In this document: piece by piece, positions 35,244 through 48,300 of the stretch | Layout of the letters: the number at the start of each line of letters is the position of its first letter | How positions within the stretch are numbered: the first letter of the stretch is position 1 | NCBI GenBank assembly: GCA_963921825.1 | Contig: OY997589.1 | Span: 76,430,523-76,494,522 of the forward strand | DNA length: 64,000 nt | Direction: 5' to 3' | DNA from: Erodium maritimum | Lineage: Eukaryota; Streptophyta; Magnoliopsida; Geraniales; Geraniaceae | Program-made: the position numbers and the translations under genes | The notes under the pieces: generated by a model | Told to the model about the DNA's origin: nothing | The model's database searches: none | Seen by the model: the letters and a program-made list of their open reading frames with translations, nothing else

Positions 35244-36150
35244 AATGGAGCTCCATTTTCTCTCTTCCTAGCTAGTGAATTTCGGCCAACAAGGAGCAAA
35301 TATGCTGAAAAGTTGTCCCCATGTGTCCTTATCCTCAAGGTGAAAATGTCCCTTTCGTCCTTTAGTCCCTCTCTCTCTCTCTCTTTTGTCCACAAGTGGG
35401 GACCAATTGGTCTTTTCTCACCTTTTTCTTCCCCTACAAGCTATCATGGACATGTGTCCATGTGGGGTCCATTTCTACCCAAAATATCTCATCCCAAATT
35501 AAATTAATTCGTTATTACTCTTAATTCAACCTAGTTTGACCCGAGTTTGACTTTTTCGCAAGAGTAGTCATTTGAAAGGAAATGACCCAACTAAGCTAGC
35601 CGTAATGATGGCTAAGCTTTTTGGGTCCCAGAAAGGTCCCGAATGACTCTCGGAGTCATCGGTTGACTTTTCCGGCGGAAAGTCAACTTTCGCCAGATTA
35701 CACCTGTTCGACCGGGATCGACCGGGGGCGGTTCTTACACGTTTTCTCCTACAGAACCAAGGAAGCCGAAACTCCATTGCTTGTACTCTGTTTTGGATCC
35801 ATGCTCTGTTTTAAGCCAGAAACTCCTTTGAATGGGAACGACTCCGATTCATGTCCGACGAAGGCCACGAAAAGCTTGTGCCCACTGAAAACAACACCAT
35901 TAAAAACATCGATGGCCTTCTGAGCAGAGATCGAAGACTGGAAGTCCATGCAACCAAAAAATCTTCCTCTCCTATTAGGACGTTTAAGAACAATAACAAA
36001 CACAACTTCGCAACAAACTTCAAAAGTAGAGAGAATCTACTCATCTGAGGCTGTAAACAATACATTATAAACAAATATGTTTATACCTGGTTTAAATTTG
36101 GATGTTGACAAATGCATCGCAGTTGTAGAATTGACAGTGTCTGGAATGAT

Positions 36151-36612
36151 CAGTGTTGTAAAAATCCCCGCCTGGAGGCGCCTAGGCCCCGCCTAGGCGT
36201 TGAAATGGGCTATGCCAACCCGTTTTATTCTACTAGGGCGCTCCAGGCCGTTTGGGCCGATTAATCACCGCCTGACCGATTAATTGAGTGGGGCGATCAG
36301 GCGTCGGGTCGGATTTGTAGTTAAAAAACAGTTTCTAACCTTCTACAAACCAAATGAAACCATAAAATTATGCTAGTTGATGGTCATACTTATTGATATT
36401 CTTTTAAGAACTGTATGATACTTTTAGTTTAGTAGAATATTTATGTTTGTTAATATATTTAATGTTCGGTATTATAAATATTTTATATATTATAATATAA
36501 ATTTTGATAATATATATTTAAAAAATAATAAAATAATAATCCGATTAATCCCCGCCTAGCGCCTAGGACCCCTTCCCGCCCGACTAACGCTTAACGTTTT
36601 TTTACAACCTTG
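36151..36612. mobile_element. hAT-type MITE (462 bp)
   Basis: Termini CAGTGTTGTAAAAATCC and, reversed from the right, CAAGGTTGTAAAAAAAC, with the 8-bp duplication GGAATGAT at 36143-36150 and 36613-36620. Subterminal regions carry cgcctagg words and the centre is AT-rich. It interrupts the RRM pseudogene and has a relative at 63079-63551. Confidence 0.92.
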
Positions 36613-37299
36613 GGAATGATAGAGAGAATTGTCCCCTCAGGACCAACCTGAGCATATCGAGCCTTAAAGACTGCATTTTCTAGTCCTCCAAAAGCAGACG
36701 CACCCAATACCAAAACAAAACGAATTTCTAATGCCACTCGATTAAAATAAACCGAAGAGGCAACCCCATCTCTTTGATTCTGAGTCGGAAGCACAAATAC
36801 TTGTGCGTCAACCTTCCAATTGCCAAAAGACGTCCCAACCAGAAAATTGCTTGTTGATTGCTCCAGAGGATGCCTTCTCTTCGACAAATATTTAGCCTAC
36901 CGGGCAAGCTTTTTCTTGCCTTTGGCTGCAACACCCCGGCGTGTACAAAAGGATGGAACTAATCCCAACTTAGCCGAGGAAGCAACAGTTCTTCCTTTTG
37001 AAACTCCTCGAGATTTACCATAATGAAACTTACAATAATCATCATACAAGGAGATCAACAAAGTGCAAAAAGATGAGAAGGGGAGGCGATCAGATTTCAT
37101 ACTTTTCATTAATGTGCCGATATAATTTTGATATATTTTAACTATAATTAGGCGAAAATATTGGAATTTTAATTTTAAAATTAAATTTTAATACTAGTTG
37201 AGCTCTATTTTGATCAGTGTATGACAATGGGCTAACCAATTCGCTGCAGAAGTGTTAAAAATGAAGAAATTAGAAAATTTATGATAATTGATCTAATGT

Positions 37300-39250
37300 C
37301 CAAACATCTGACTGAACGTCCCTAGGGAATTTTTTAGACTAGTCGCTCTGTTCCGTTTGATTTGCAGAATATATAATAGTCATCGAAAAAAAAGATCTGA
37401 GCATCAGTTGGGGCCCTCTTTGCGACCTGGCATCTCGTGATTCTCTTAGTTCCTTTCGTTTCTTTCAACATACGAAAGAGACCATCCATGCATAATAGGA
37501 ATAAATAAGAGGAGAACGACTCTCCTTATAGTATTCCCCTTAGGGGTCAGATACTCTTCGTTTCCTTTCCATCCATACTAACCATGTACTTGGCCGTACT
37601 AAGGCACATGGAAATTAATTCCATCTCGTGTGTGTTCATCCACATGGCGTCCAACATTGTCATCAGGAAATTTCATTCGACCTTATCATAGAATTTGTTC
37701 ATATCCAATTTGAGCGCCACAAATCCATCTATACCTTGAGTTTTCCGCTTCAAGTAGTGGATGTGATCATAGAAAATAACAGTATTGTCCAAAAGTGTAG
37801 TCTCAAGGGAATTGCCTTTGATTATCCGAGATCAACCTATGAAATTTAAACTTGATATGTTCGCCAGAACCTTAGATAAGATCTTGAATAGGACATTACA
37901 CAAGGAGTGAGGTGGATATCAATGACTGGGCTAGGGGTGGGACCTTCGGGATCAGTACAAGGATAATATCAGTCATATAAGTGATTCAGTATCCTCCTTG
38001 TGGTGAAGACCTCCCGCTCAAAGGTCGTCACATTATTGACCATTTTCCCCTAGAAATGTCGTTAGAAGTCGGGGTTTGATCTCGAGGATTTGTCTAGCCT
38101 CATATTAGAGATGGTCATTATGAACGCATCCATAGTAATCGGGTGCATAAGGTCGATGTTCTTAGCAAAAAATAGATGAGGCTGGATGCAGGGGCGAAGG
38201 TTTTGAGCCTACAGAACCACTGAACAAAAAATGACCCTGAAATAATCTTGTAAGAGGCCCTCCAAACCATTAACCCGCAAGACCAACATACCTTATGCAT
38301 CATATAATTCCTTAAGTCCATTTATGAACTTCCGATGCGATATCGAAATGTGTAAGAACTTCGTATTTCAGTCACCCGACGTGAGATAATTCTATTTGGC
38401 CCGTTTCCAAGAATTTTTCTAATTGTCTAATGCCAATTCGTATTGTATAATGATTTTCTCCTCTTAGTGGATCCCATGTATATCCATTCACCCGATTAAG
38501 ATTACAATATGACATTGACACTAGTAAATTTCCCGTGTGTTTTCCTTTAGCACATCCCACGCCTATTTACTAGGAATCGTGCCCACGTTGGAGATACAAG
38601 TTAGTATTATTCTTGTCCCTTCCATGTGTTATGAATCTTGGATTCTCTTCCATATTTTCTCAAACTACAAGCGTGTTCGTCCCTTTTTCCGGGCCTGGAC
38701 CTCCCATGTAAACCTATAGAGATAAATGATATGAAGTCGTGACCTCCAAATTGGAGTACCTCCGGAAATATCGACTAAAATCCCTAGAGGCCAAAGCCCT
38801 ATACAATCGAGGCTTTATCCTAGTCTTCGTATCCCCCCTCGAACTAAGTGAACTATTTCCCCCGTAACTTTATGTCCTGAACCCCTATGTTATATACCAC
38901 GTTAGGAAGTCCGTCCATCAAGCGTCTGGGGTACAACCTAGCTCTCTTCTTATTCGATTTATAAATGATTTCATTGAAATCCTCAACCAATAACCAGTCA
39001 GCCTTCTCATCTATTTTTAACTTTTTGAGAGCAATCCAACATTATGGTCTCTTCGGACGGGATGATTTCTCATAGATCTCCATAAATATGAACTTTCTCT
39101 CAGCTGGCGTGTATCCCTGACCATCAATATAACACGAAAGTTTTACAACGTACCACAAATTTGATCGGTGCTTGCCATAGCCGAATAAGACCTCTGATGT
39201 GTCCCGTTTTACCCATCGTCAATTCTCCCCCATAACCTTAATTTCTCGCA
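37300..39250 (-). mobile_element. LINE relic (endonuclease and reverse transcriptase pieces)
   Basis: Minus-strand fragments in the order expected for ORF2 of a plant L1-type LINE: an endonuclease piece with WLLVEDFNEI (about 38990-38970), then LIPKV-type and ISTSL words of the RT N-terminal part (about 37970-37930), LKLDMNKFYDKVEWNF-like text (about 37720-37680), and a decayed PxRGxRQGDPLSPYL block read as TPKGNTIRRV (about 37555-37525). Stops and shifts are frequent throughout. The ends were not found. It lies directly upstream of the TCP gene. Confidence 0.7.
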
Positions 39251-39294
39251 CAAGGAGACGAGGTCCCGCTGCCGTTGGCCGAGTAGTACCTTCA

Positions 39295-39305
39295 ATTATA
39301 AATAC
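39295..39305 (+). promoter_or_regulatory. Putative TATA box of the TCP gene
   Basis: The sequence attataaatac lies about 270 bp upstream of the TCP start codon and just right of the LINE relic. It is the only good TATA match in this interval; two short upstream frames (39355-39369 and 39460-39507) would fall in the leader. Confidence 0.5.
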
Positions 39306-39571
39306 AGTTTTAAATTCGATTTGTCTCGTTTGCAACTCATCCAAATTTCAATACATGGAGAGTGCGTAAACAAACAGAAAGATAGTGCGCGTGGGATAGA
39401 GAAGTGGGGACAAGGTAGGGCGTGAGCTGTGGGGGAGTAGTAGTTGGGGCCCACCACCCATGTGCCCTCCTTCCTGTCTCCACCAGCTCCTGCCGCTCAA
39501 TCATTAGCCCTCTCTCTCTCTAAAATCGCCACCACCACCACACTCTTCACTCTCTCAATTCAGCCCGACCC

Positions 39572-40165
39572 ATGTCCGATACAGACGGAACCCATAATGG
39601 AGCCACCACCGCTACAATTAACGGCGTGCTGGCCGTGAAGAAGCCTCCGTCCAAGGACCGTCACAGCAAGGTCGACGGCCGTGGACGCCGTATCCGGATG
39701 CCGATCATCTGCGCCGCCAGGGTCTTCCAGCTCACGCGCGAGCTCGGCCACAAGTCCGACGGCCAGACCATCGAGTGGCTCCTCCGCCAGGCCGAGCCCT
39801 CCATCATCGCCGCCACCGGCACCGGCACCACCCCCGCCACCTTCTCCTCCTCCACCCCCTCCTCCGACCACAAGCCCTCCCCCTTCATCCTCGGCAAGCG
39901 CCTCCGCCCCGACGACAAGGACGACGGCGCCGTCTCCGTCCAGGGCGGGTTCTGGGTTCCGGCGAGGCCGGATTTCTGGAGCTTCGCGGCCCCGCCGCCG
40001 GAGATGATGGGGCAGCAGGCGTCGCTGTTCTTGCAGCACCAGCAGGCGATGGGAGAGGCGTCGGCGGCGAGGGTTGGGAATTACCTTCCAGGTCACCTGA
40101 ACTTGCTGGCTTCCTTGCCCGGCGGGGCCGGGAATTCCGGCAGGCGAGACGACGAGGCTCGTTGA
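39572..40165 (+). CDS. Class I TCP transcription factor, TCP7/TCP21-like
   Basis: An intronless frame of 197 codons from ATG 39572 to TGA 40163-40165. Residues about 27-81 form the TCP domain, a basic helix-loop-helix that binds GGNCCCAC-type sites: the basic part [17 protein letters not shown], helix [15 protein letters not shown], and helix [22 protein letters not shown]. The class I deletion in the basic region is present. Family C-terminal marks are [28 protein letters not shown] and [20 protein letters not shown]. From memory the domain is near-identical to Arabidopsis TCP7 and TCP21 (CHE), which act in leaf growth and the circadian clock. The protein is shorter than TCP7 because Asn/Gln runs are reduced. 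GC content is much higher than its surroundings. Confidence 0.95.
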   Translation: MSDTDGTHNGATTATINGVLAVKKPPSKDRHSKVDGRGRRIRMPIICAARVFQLTRELGHKSDGQTIEWLLRQAEPSIIAATGTGTTPATFSSSTPSSDHKPSPFILGKRLRPDDKDDGAVSVQGGFWVPARPDFWSFAAPPPEMMGQQASLFLQHQQAMGEASAARVGNYLPGHLNLLASLPGGAGNSGRRDDEAR

Positions 40166-41308
40166 TATCGCTCTCCGGCGGTGTTTGGTATATATATAAT
40201 TATGTCAAACCTTAATCAATTACTAGTCTTGTTCATGTGATGATGATGATGATGATTCTTGATTAGGGCTTAATTAGGGTTTTAGAATTGGGGATGATCT
40301 TAGTGACAAATGGGTACTCTTCAATTTGGGAGCTTGAAGTGCTCACAACATCAATGCTTTGTATCACAATAGGCCAAATTGGGTTTGCTCTAAGGTCTTC
40401 TTTCCTAGTGATCAATGAGTGCAATTCCAAGAAACTTGGAGGTTCCTCAAATGTTGGAGGACACAATATTGGGACTGTTACTTTGAGGTGATTGGGTATT
40501 TGTGTATTTTTAGGCATTTGTTTGTGTGAAAATAATGTGTTAGTTCAATGAGTCATTTTATGTAAGTGTATTGCTTTGGGGCTTTGGTTTGGGTGTGAAT
40601 AAAAAGACCCATCCTGTCTCTCATTGATGACCCAATCATGTTTTTAGTTTGTTTCACTGCTGATGCATACAAATTGGTCATTCACACAACAAAAATCTAC
40701 ACATGTGGGTTTTGGGTAGTATGAAAGAGATTGGACCAAGTGTGGACCACATTCTACATTGTATTGTTGTACAAGGTAGCAATCCTAGCTACATAGTGTT
40801 AGTGTTAGTGTTAGATGTCCTTGTAACCCCTTCTTGCTTTTTGTACCAATTATCACTATGTCAATAGATTGATATTCCTAGGCATGTCAAAATGACTAGG
40901 ACCCGATATTCACAATCTGATCGAGTTAAATAATATCAAACATTTGGATGAGTAATGAGGCGTTCTATTTTATTGGTCGAGGTCAAGGGGGGGCACATAT
41001 TGTGTCAAACAATATTTGAGGATCGAAAAGGAAGATCTAAAATATCAATCTGAATGGGAATCGTGTTGAGTCAAATGGTTTTCAGGATTACAATGGTTTT
41101 TTTTCCAACAAATCAAAATCTCCAACTCAACATTAACAAGACATAAGGATTGTAGCCGGTTTCAAGACAAATCTAAATGAATTTTTTGACATTCTATGCT
41201 AACATGATTGAAAGTTTAAAATCTTGTATCTAGAATAGGAATACAACGACTTAACCATATAAGCAAAATTATTTATATGCATTAAATTCTTTGTTATATA
41301 TAGTCCAT
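40166..41308. other. 3' flank of the TCP gene, no further gene seen
   Basis: The sequence is AT-rich. It includes an ATG microsatellite at about 40240-40256 and aataaa-like signals near 40597. No coding frame is convincing. Confidence 0.45.
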
Positions 41309-41840
41309 ATTGTTTTTTTTTAAACGGTAAGTTTTTATTGCAGCACCACACTTATGAGCTACAAGTTTGGACAAGAGTCAAAACTCTCGGTACAAACCTC
41401 TAAAAAGGCAAAACAAGAACAACTAAACAAATTAAAATTCCTGACTAAAAAGTAAACAACGATCGCAACCCAAAGATAGAAAACAAAAAACACACAATGA
41501 TTGCCCATTTCACAGGCAACTAAAACATCCAAAGAGATGGTGTAAAACCAATTGCTTGTACCGCAAATAATAACAAAAAACTAACATAAAAGTGTCAAAA
41601 CTGCAAGTGACTGGCACATTGGTGACAGTAGACCTTCTGCCTTCTGGTGCACAGCAAATGAGAAGTCGACCAAAGAAAGAAGGTGAAGAGAGTGTTCTTC
41701 TTAAAGAAGGAGCACTCTAGGGTAAAAGAAAGATGTTATATCTTGTTAAGAATATCCAGAGTAGTACGAAAGACATTTTGGAATACAAACTGATTCATAT
41801 AAAGCCAAGTCTGCCAGAGACAAATAGAGACCAAAAGTTG

Positions 41841-44400
41841 TCATTGCTTCACGGTCGTGTGTGGAATAAGATTCCAACTTGTGAGAATTGCCTTGACATT
41901 CTTAGGAGAAGACCAGGAAATCCCCCACCAATGTAGAATGAGAGACCAAACAATCCAGGAAAAATGACAGTTGATGAGTAAATGATCCATCTCTTCGAAA
42001 ACTTTCTTGCAAAAGGAGCATAACATGTTTGAAAGAGGGATCCTAAGTCCTCTACTTTCCAGAAAAAAACTTAATAGGGATGGCTTTGTAGGCTAACCAG
42101 ACAAATGCAGAGATTTGAAGAGGAAGGATGGAGTTTCAAAGTAAAGAAGTTCACAGAAGAGTCTATAGATCATATCAACCAAGTAGGTAGCTATAGAAAG
42201 TTGGCACAGCGAAAACCTTATCAAAGGCCCTTAAAATGGATCTATCCTCTTTAATGTCAAAGAGTAAGGCTGAGTTGATAAGGTCACTAAGTCTGGGGAA
42301 TTCATCAACTTTTCAGTCCATGGGCCTCATTCTGAAGAACATAATTCATTCTCCCTTGTAACAGAATTAAAAAAAATGTGTTGCTCTTTTGCTTGTTGAG
42401 GTGGAACAACCTTTGAGAAGTGATATTGAGTGGATAATCAGATATCCGACAATCATACCAAAAGCTAATTCTATTTTCATTAATCAACACCCAATCTACA
42501 CCAACAAAACCAAATGATGCACTGAATTTGACATCAATGAGAAGTGAGAAAGGAAGCAATGATCGTTGGTTAGCAGAAAGTTGGAAAAATCCCAACGTCT
42601 GATATAACATCCAAACCTAGCACATATGATTTTTTTTCCAAAGTGAATCTTTCTCAATTACAAATCTCCACCACCACTTGGTAAGTAAGGTCTTATTCAT
42701 AATAAAAAAAAGTCCATGATTCCTAAACCTCACTTATTTTTAGGCTTGCAAACTATGCTCCAATAAACCTTGTTAATTACTTTTCTAGTCAGTGAGCCAT
42801 TCCACAAAAACCTCCTTTGCCTTTCCAAATTCTTTGATGACACCCACATAAGCTTTGAGTAGTGACATGTAATAAAGAGGAGGGGGGAAGAGAGTGAGGA
42901 TTTAATAAGTGTAATCCTCCCCCCAAGAGAGAGCAGTTTGTATTGCCAGAGAGCTAATTGTTTCTTGTACTTAGCAATAATAGAAGCCCCCAAGTCATAA
43001 GTAATCTAGGGTTGGCACCCAATTGGAAACCCAAATAATCCAGTGGTAATGTAGCTTCTGTGCAACCAAGAATCTCATTGACTTCAGTGATTGAATTGGA
43101 GGAGGCATTGAGTAGAGCTACACTGGACTTGTGAAAATTGATTTTGAGGCCTGAGGCAAGTTGAAAAGTCTTAAGTGTCCTCTTGAGATTTGCAATGGAA
43201 TCAAGGTTGGCCTTAACGAATAACATGGTGTCATCTACAAACTGAAGGTGAGATATGTTGAGATCTTGATTCCCACTAGTGATGACTTCATATAATCCAT
43301 CAGAAATGGGTTTTTCCATATGTTGATACAGTTCTTCACCAGCCAAAGCAAATTGAAGAGGTGAGAGTGAGTAGCCCTGTCTTAATCTCCTTTCAACTTT
43401 AAAACCAGTAGAGGGTGACCCATTTATCAAGACTGAGATGCAAGCATTCATGCAAGAGAGGATCTAAGTGCACCATAGAACCAAAACCTATCTTCTGTAA
43501 TATCTTGAAGAGATAATCCCAGTCTAGATGATCATAGGCTTTCTCAAAGTCCACCTTAAAGAGAATGATTTGTTGTCCAGACCTTTTGATGATTTGTAAC
43601 AATTTAGAAGAGATTAGAATGCCATCCAAAAAAATATGGACATCAATAAACCCAGTTTGAACCTCACTGACCAATACTTGCATCATAAGTTTCAGTCTGG
43701 CTGCCAAAACTTTGGATATAACTCTGTAAATTCCTCTCACCATGCTAATAGGCCCGAAGTCATTAAATTGTAAAGGGATATATACCTTGTGGGTTAAAGT
43801 AATGAAAGAAGAGTTGAGTCCCTTTCTAATATGTGCATTAGCATGAAAGTTGTATCTAGAATGCCAGGTTTGATGAAAATCCAAGCCTTTTGAAAGAACT
43901 TCATTGAAAATCCATCAGGACCTGGAGATTTGTCCCCCTCACAAGAGTTTATAGCAGTAATAATTTCTACCTCAGAGAAAGGTCTTTAAGTACGAAGGCA
44001 TGTGTATCTGTCGAAACAGATAAAAGGCAATGAGGTGAGACTTATAATAGTAACTTCATTTTTTAGATATATTCCTACAAAATGGAGACCTGCCAATTCT
44101 TTAATATCATCAGGGAGCTCATAGGGACAACCTTGATCATAAATGACTGAGATCATTTTCTTAGTGAATCTGTAATTGACAACTACATGGAAAAAAAATG
44201 AGAGCTTCTGTCTTCTTTGTGCAACCAGATTATTTTGGCCCTTTGTCTCAAAATTATGGCCAACAATTTGTGCTTCTGTATGAGAAGAGCAGAGGAAATG
44301 GCTCTTCTAGATCTTTCTAAAGGAGAGAGGGATCCGACTTCAACATTAACATCCAACTTATCAATGTTGGCTTTAAGTCTATCAATATCCAACTGAACAT
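41841..44400 (-). pseudogene. LINE ORF2: reverse transcriptase and zf-RVT pseudogene
   Basis: On the minus strand in order: a linker ending QRAKIIWLHKEDRSSHFFSM (44250-44190), the RT N-terminal part with FGPISMVRGIYRVISKVLAA and VDFEKAYDHLDWDYLF (43760-43500), RRLRQGYSLSPLQFAL (43390-43340), and the active site LQFVDDTMLFVKA (43245-43205), an FVDD variant of the usual F/YADD. The SGLKINFHKS and LDYLGF blocks follow (43150-43000). The C-terminal zf-RVT tail reads CSFCKKVFEEMDHLLINCHF (42022-41963). Stops and shifts separate the blocks. The intact protein would make cDNA at a nicked target in the nucleus. Confidence 0.85.
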
Positions 44401-44709
44401 TACCAAAAATATTGTCTCCAAAGTTTCAACTTATACCACATACAATAGTCAAGATACCCAACACCACAACAAACAACTAATGTTCTCTACAATCCTTGAG
44501 GCAAGAAAAATGAGAGATCCAACCATTCATAAACCTAAATGGTTTAGGCCCCAGTCAAGTTCATACTCAACTAGAATTATAGGTTCGTGATAAAAAATTC
44601 CCCTAGGGAGACAAGGCTGAGACACATTGGTGAAAACATTCAAGATTGAAGGTGACACCAGAAAACGATCAGGTTTGGAAGCCACTTATTCATGTCCAAA
44701 CCAAGTGAA

Positions 44710-44918
44710 CCTGCCACCTTGTAGAGGCAAGTTAAGTACAACCACATCATCCAGAAGACAACTGAAAGCCCTGGAATGGACATAATTGATTCTGTTTGGG
44801 GATCTCTCAGAGGGAAAATGGATATCATTAAAATTTCCAACTTAACTTGTAGAGGCAAGTTAAGTACAACCACATCATCCAGAAGACAACTGAAAGCCTT
44901 GGAATGGACATAATTGAA
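44710..44918. repeat. ~78-bp direct duplication within the LINE
   Basis: The segment ttgtagaggcaagttaagta through ctggaatggacataattga occurs at 44718-44792 and again at 44849-44923 with one or two differences, so part of the endonuclease region was duplicated. Confidence 0.85.
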
Positions 44919-45340
44919 CAAATGAACAAATGGTTCCACCCTTATAATTTACATTTAAGTAGAGACTACAACTCTACTCTCTTGGTAGGACAACAAGAAG
45001 CATAAATGTTAATAATAGGAATATGGTCTATAACGGGAATATATAGTCCAAACCAGAATAGTGCTTGATCATTTTTATCCACTCTATCAAGAGTAAACCA
45101 AGAGGTTTGTCAACCAGTAAAGATCCCTCTTGAGCTTCTCAAGGCATGGATATAGTCCATAGCCCATTCATTCTTCAAAACCGAAGCAAGTAAGCCTCAA
45201 TTGGTAATTAAGTATTGCTTAGTTTCTTGTATCGACAACAAAGATGATTGGTGTTTGCACACCAATTCTCTCGTAGACCTCCTTTTTTTTGAGGAGTTGG
45301 ATCCTCTCACATTTCAAGAGAGGATCCTCATGAGTAATCT

Positions 45341-48300
45341 TGTAAGGACCGCTCCGGGTCAACGCCGGTCAAACCGGCGGAAAACGGGAAATATTTTTAA
45401 ATCTTGGGCATCCACCTAAATAGACCTAAACTTGACCCCAAGAGTCATATCGGACCTAAGTTGACCCCGATATCGACCAAAAATGAGTTATGGGTGACTC
45501 AGGGCAACCTTGTGACCAATTCGGGAAAAAGTTGATTTTGTGCCGAAAAAGTCAACCGAACGACGTTCGGTCCGTTCGAGGCCCGAGCGGGACCCAAAAA
45601 GATGAGTCGTCATCGCATCGGTCTTAGTTGGGTCATTTCCTTGGAAAATGCGAAATTTTGGAAAAATCTCGAAAAACGGACCGGACGGGGCCCAAGACAT
45701 CCGATTTTGACAAATCTGACTGAAAAATATCTACAAAGATATTTTGGTGAGTATTGGGACCACCTTGCCACATGTCACTTTGTTGGTGGGAGTGAGTGAG
45801 AGATGACCTCTTTACCCTTGACTTAAAAGCTAAAAGACAAAAAGGGAGGGACATGTGGGTCTTTTAATTCAAATTTGGATATACAAATGGGATAGAGAGG
45901 GGGGTGGTCGGCCACACTAGAGAAAGGGAGAGAGAGAAAGCCAACCCGACGATCCAACCAAAGGATCGTCTTCATTTTTTCATATTCGTGATCCTCACAA
46001 CATTTGCTACGGTAGGCACTCCTTCTTTTCTCCATTTGACAAGTTTGATTTCGTGGGTTTTGGTGGAAATGGATGAAATATGGATGGATGAGAGTCTAGG
46101 GCTTGTTAGGAATGTTTTGGGGGAAAAGGGAAGATTTTCCGGCGACCGGAAGTTCGCCGGAGTTCCGGCCACCGTGTGTCATGACCTGCCATGGCTGGAG
46201 GGAGGGCCAAGGAGCCGTGACCGTCCACAACGGTGGTGGTCCGGTCCGGCCACTCAAGGCCCAAGTGTGGCCGTGGGACCCACTTCCCCGGGGTTTGAGT
46301 TTTTCGTGTTCGAGTGGTCTTGGGTGACCCTCGAGTCGATAATTCACACCCGAAATGAATTATGGAAGTAATTCGTGAGAATTCAGAAATTGTGGTTAGA
46401 AACTTTAAAGGCGGAATTAGAACGCTCTGGTATCAGAAACTGATTCCGCCAATTGTGTTGGAACACGTGAATTTAATTAGGAATCGTAGAAACAAAAAAT
46501 GGACATTTTCGGAGCCCTGAGGGACGTTTTCCCGATCCCGAGCAGATTCGCCAATCCGGGCGAAATGGGTCATTCCGGGCCCATTTTAACAATGTCGAGT
46601 AATTGGGAAGTTTGAGAGTGATCGGTACTTGTCGGGGTTGCATTTGGGCGTTAGTTTCATAAAAATCGACGTTAGCTTGCGTATTAAAAAATGTGTTGTC
46701 TCGTCACTTTAGATTTTGTCACCGATCGCGGAAGGGGGGAGCTTTAAGCGGTTTGTTGCGAGCACTTCTGGAGCTTACGTTTGGAGATTTGGATGGCATC
46801 ACGAGGCAGGGAAAAGTAGCCGTATATCGGTTTGACTAGGGAAAATTACTAGTATAAATGCATGAGGGTACATGGTTGTGCCCGTATGTTGATTATACTT
46901 GGCATGTAAAGACCGCCCCAGTTAAAAGAATTATTATTTAATTATAGGATTGGAACGTCGTTGGTCGGAAAAAGGGTTGAACTTTGGGCCAAATACAAAT
47001 GAAAAAGAAAAAAAAAAGAGGAGCAGACTTGGGCCAGCCAGACCTGGCCCAGCCGGCCAGCCAGACCAAGCCCACTCGGCTAGGCCCTTTTCGGTTTCCT
47101 CTAACCCTAGCGCACTGCTCACGCGTCGTCTTCGTTTCGCACATGCCTCCCGAGGAAGAGCTCTCTCTTCCTCTCTCCCTCTCAGACAGCTCTCTCTCTC
47201 GCTCTCGCAACCACTGTCGCCCTCGCCATCGCCACTCTCTGCTCCCGCGTGAGAACCGGACCACTCCGGAAACGGGATCTGGACGCCGCCACCGAAACAC
47301 CTCGCCCTGGTTCTTCTCTCCCGGTTGCGAATCGCACCACACCGGTGACAGAGACGCTGCACGGGTTCGTGCCGTCCCTCGCCCCGTTCTTTTTCCCCGA
47401 CAACGTCCGCCTGAAACCCCCTCGCGGTGACGCTGGTTTGGGACGAGTTCAGCTGGAACGACGCCGGCGAACCTTCGCTCTCTCGCCAGATTTGAGACGG
47501 AGGAGGCGGTTGGGTCGCGCGCCAGCCACCACCACCACGGCTCTGGTCACGCCGGAGTCCAAGCGCCTCTCCCAACCACCGTCGTTCCTCCTCCGAGCTC
47601 ACCTGTCGCCGTCCGCTGCCTCGTCAAGGCCGGAGCCCTCGCCGAAGTGACCCTCGAGGCGTGCTGGCGTCGAGCCAGTCTGACCATCGGGCCTTGGGCC
47701 AGGAGACGGGCCTTAGGCCAAGACAGGCCTTGGGCCAGGACACGATCCCGTTGGGCCTTGGGCCAGGCATGCCTTGGACCAGACCCAGGTCCCTGGATTG
47801 GATTCTTGACTCGGGTCTGGACCGGGCCTAAGTCGGGTCTAGAGTTGGGTCTAGGTCGCGTTTGAGGCCGAGTTCGGGTCAGTTTTGGGGCATGCCGGGT
47901 CTGGGTTCTAGACCGGGTCAGATTCGGGTCTAGTTCTCGGATTCGGGTCGGATCCGGGTCGGGCAGATTAATTAATTAATTATTTAATTTAAAATGGAGA
48001 ATTTAAAGGACTAAATTGATAATTAGAGGACTGATTCGGACTGTACCGGGAGTGATTGTGACTTTTACCTGTTAAAATCAGACTTTGACTTCGTCCGAGA
48101 AGACCGGAGGTAGGCCCGGACGTCAGCAGCTAGGAGACGTAGTTGTTGTGTTCTTTTTGAGGTAGGGAACGTAGCGAATACCCGTCTAATTACGGAAAGT
48201 TACTAGTATGCATGATTTAGGTAATAATAAATAACCGGAAAGGTCCTAGTTGGCATATAGGATGTGATTCACTAGAATAACCGCTTTCAATTACTAAATA

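Larger units (their letters stand above)
32392..35739 (-). mobile_element. Solo LTR 2 (gypsy-type, 3.3 kb, minus orientation)
   Basis: On the plus strand it begins TGTCACACCCCAAATCCGG and ends GGGGGCGGTTCTTACA, the mirror of the ends of solo LTR 1. The 5-bp duplication CGTTT stands at 32387-32391 and 35740-35744. It contains no gag or pol and interrupts an RRM pseudogene. Confidence 0.88.
31580..36890 (-). pseudogene. RRM-domain pseudogene split by a solo LTR and a hAT MITE
   Basis: When the MITE (36151-36620 with one duplication) and the solo LTR (32392-35744) are left out, minus-strand coding-like sequence runs from about 36890 to 31710. The N-terminal part includes RRHPLEQSTSNFLVGTSFG. 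Next comes an RRM core, with INIFVYNVLFTASDE (before a stop at 36049), then VVFVIVLKRPNRRGRFFGC and AQKAIDVFNGVVFSGHKLFV. Beyond the LTR the frame reads PGLEDGIMLKLLLNGDRRS then VVDWLTEVIWA. Several stops follow. RRM folds bind single-stranded RNA. The source is either a host RNA-binding gene or ORF1 of a LINE, whose proteins often carry such a fold; I cannot decide. Confidence 0.6.

Noticed and set aside
35079..35507. Long frames rich in Phe, Ser or Lys on both strands
   Set aside because: They are produced by the (TTC)32 run inside a solo LTR and have no protein features outside it.
39560..40215. Other long frames overlapping the TCP gene
   Set aside because: High GC content gives open shadow frames; only the frame from 39572 contains the TCP domain.
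46934..47650. Overlapping frames of 130-220 codons on both strands
   Set aside because: They lie in the GC-rich leader of solo LTR 4. Neither strand shows a domain, and overlapping long frames are expected at this base composition.
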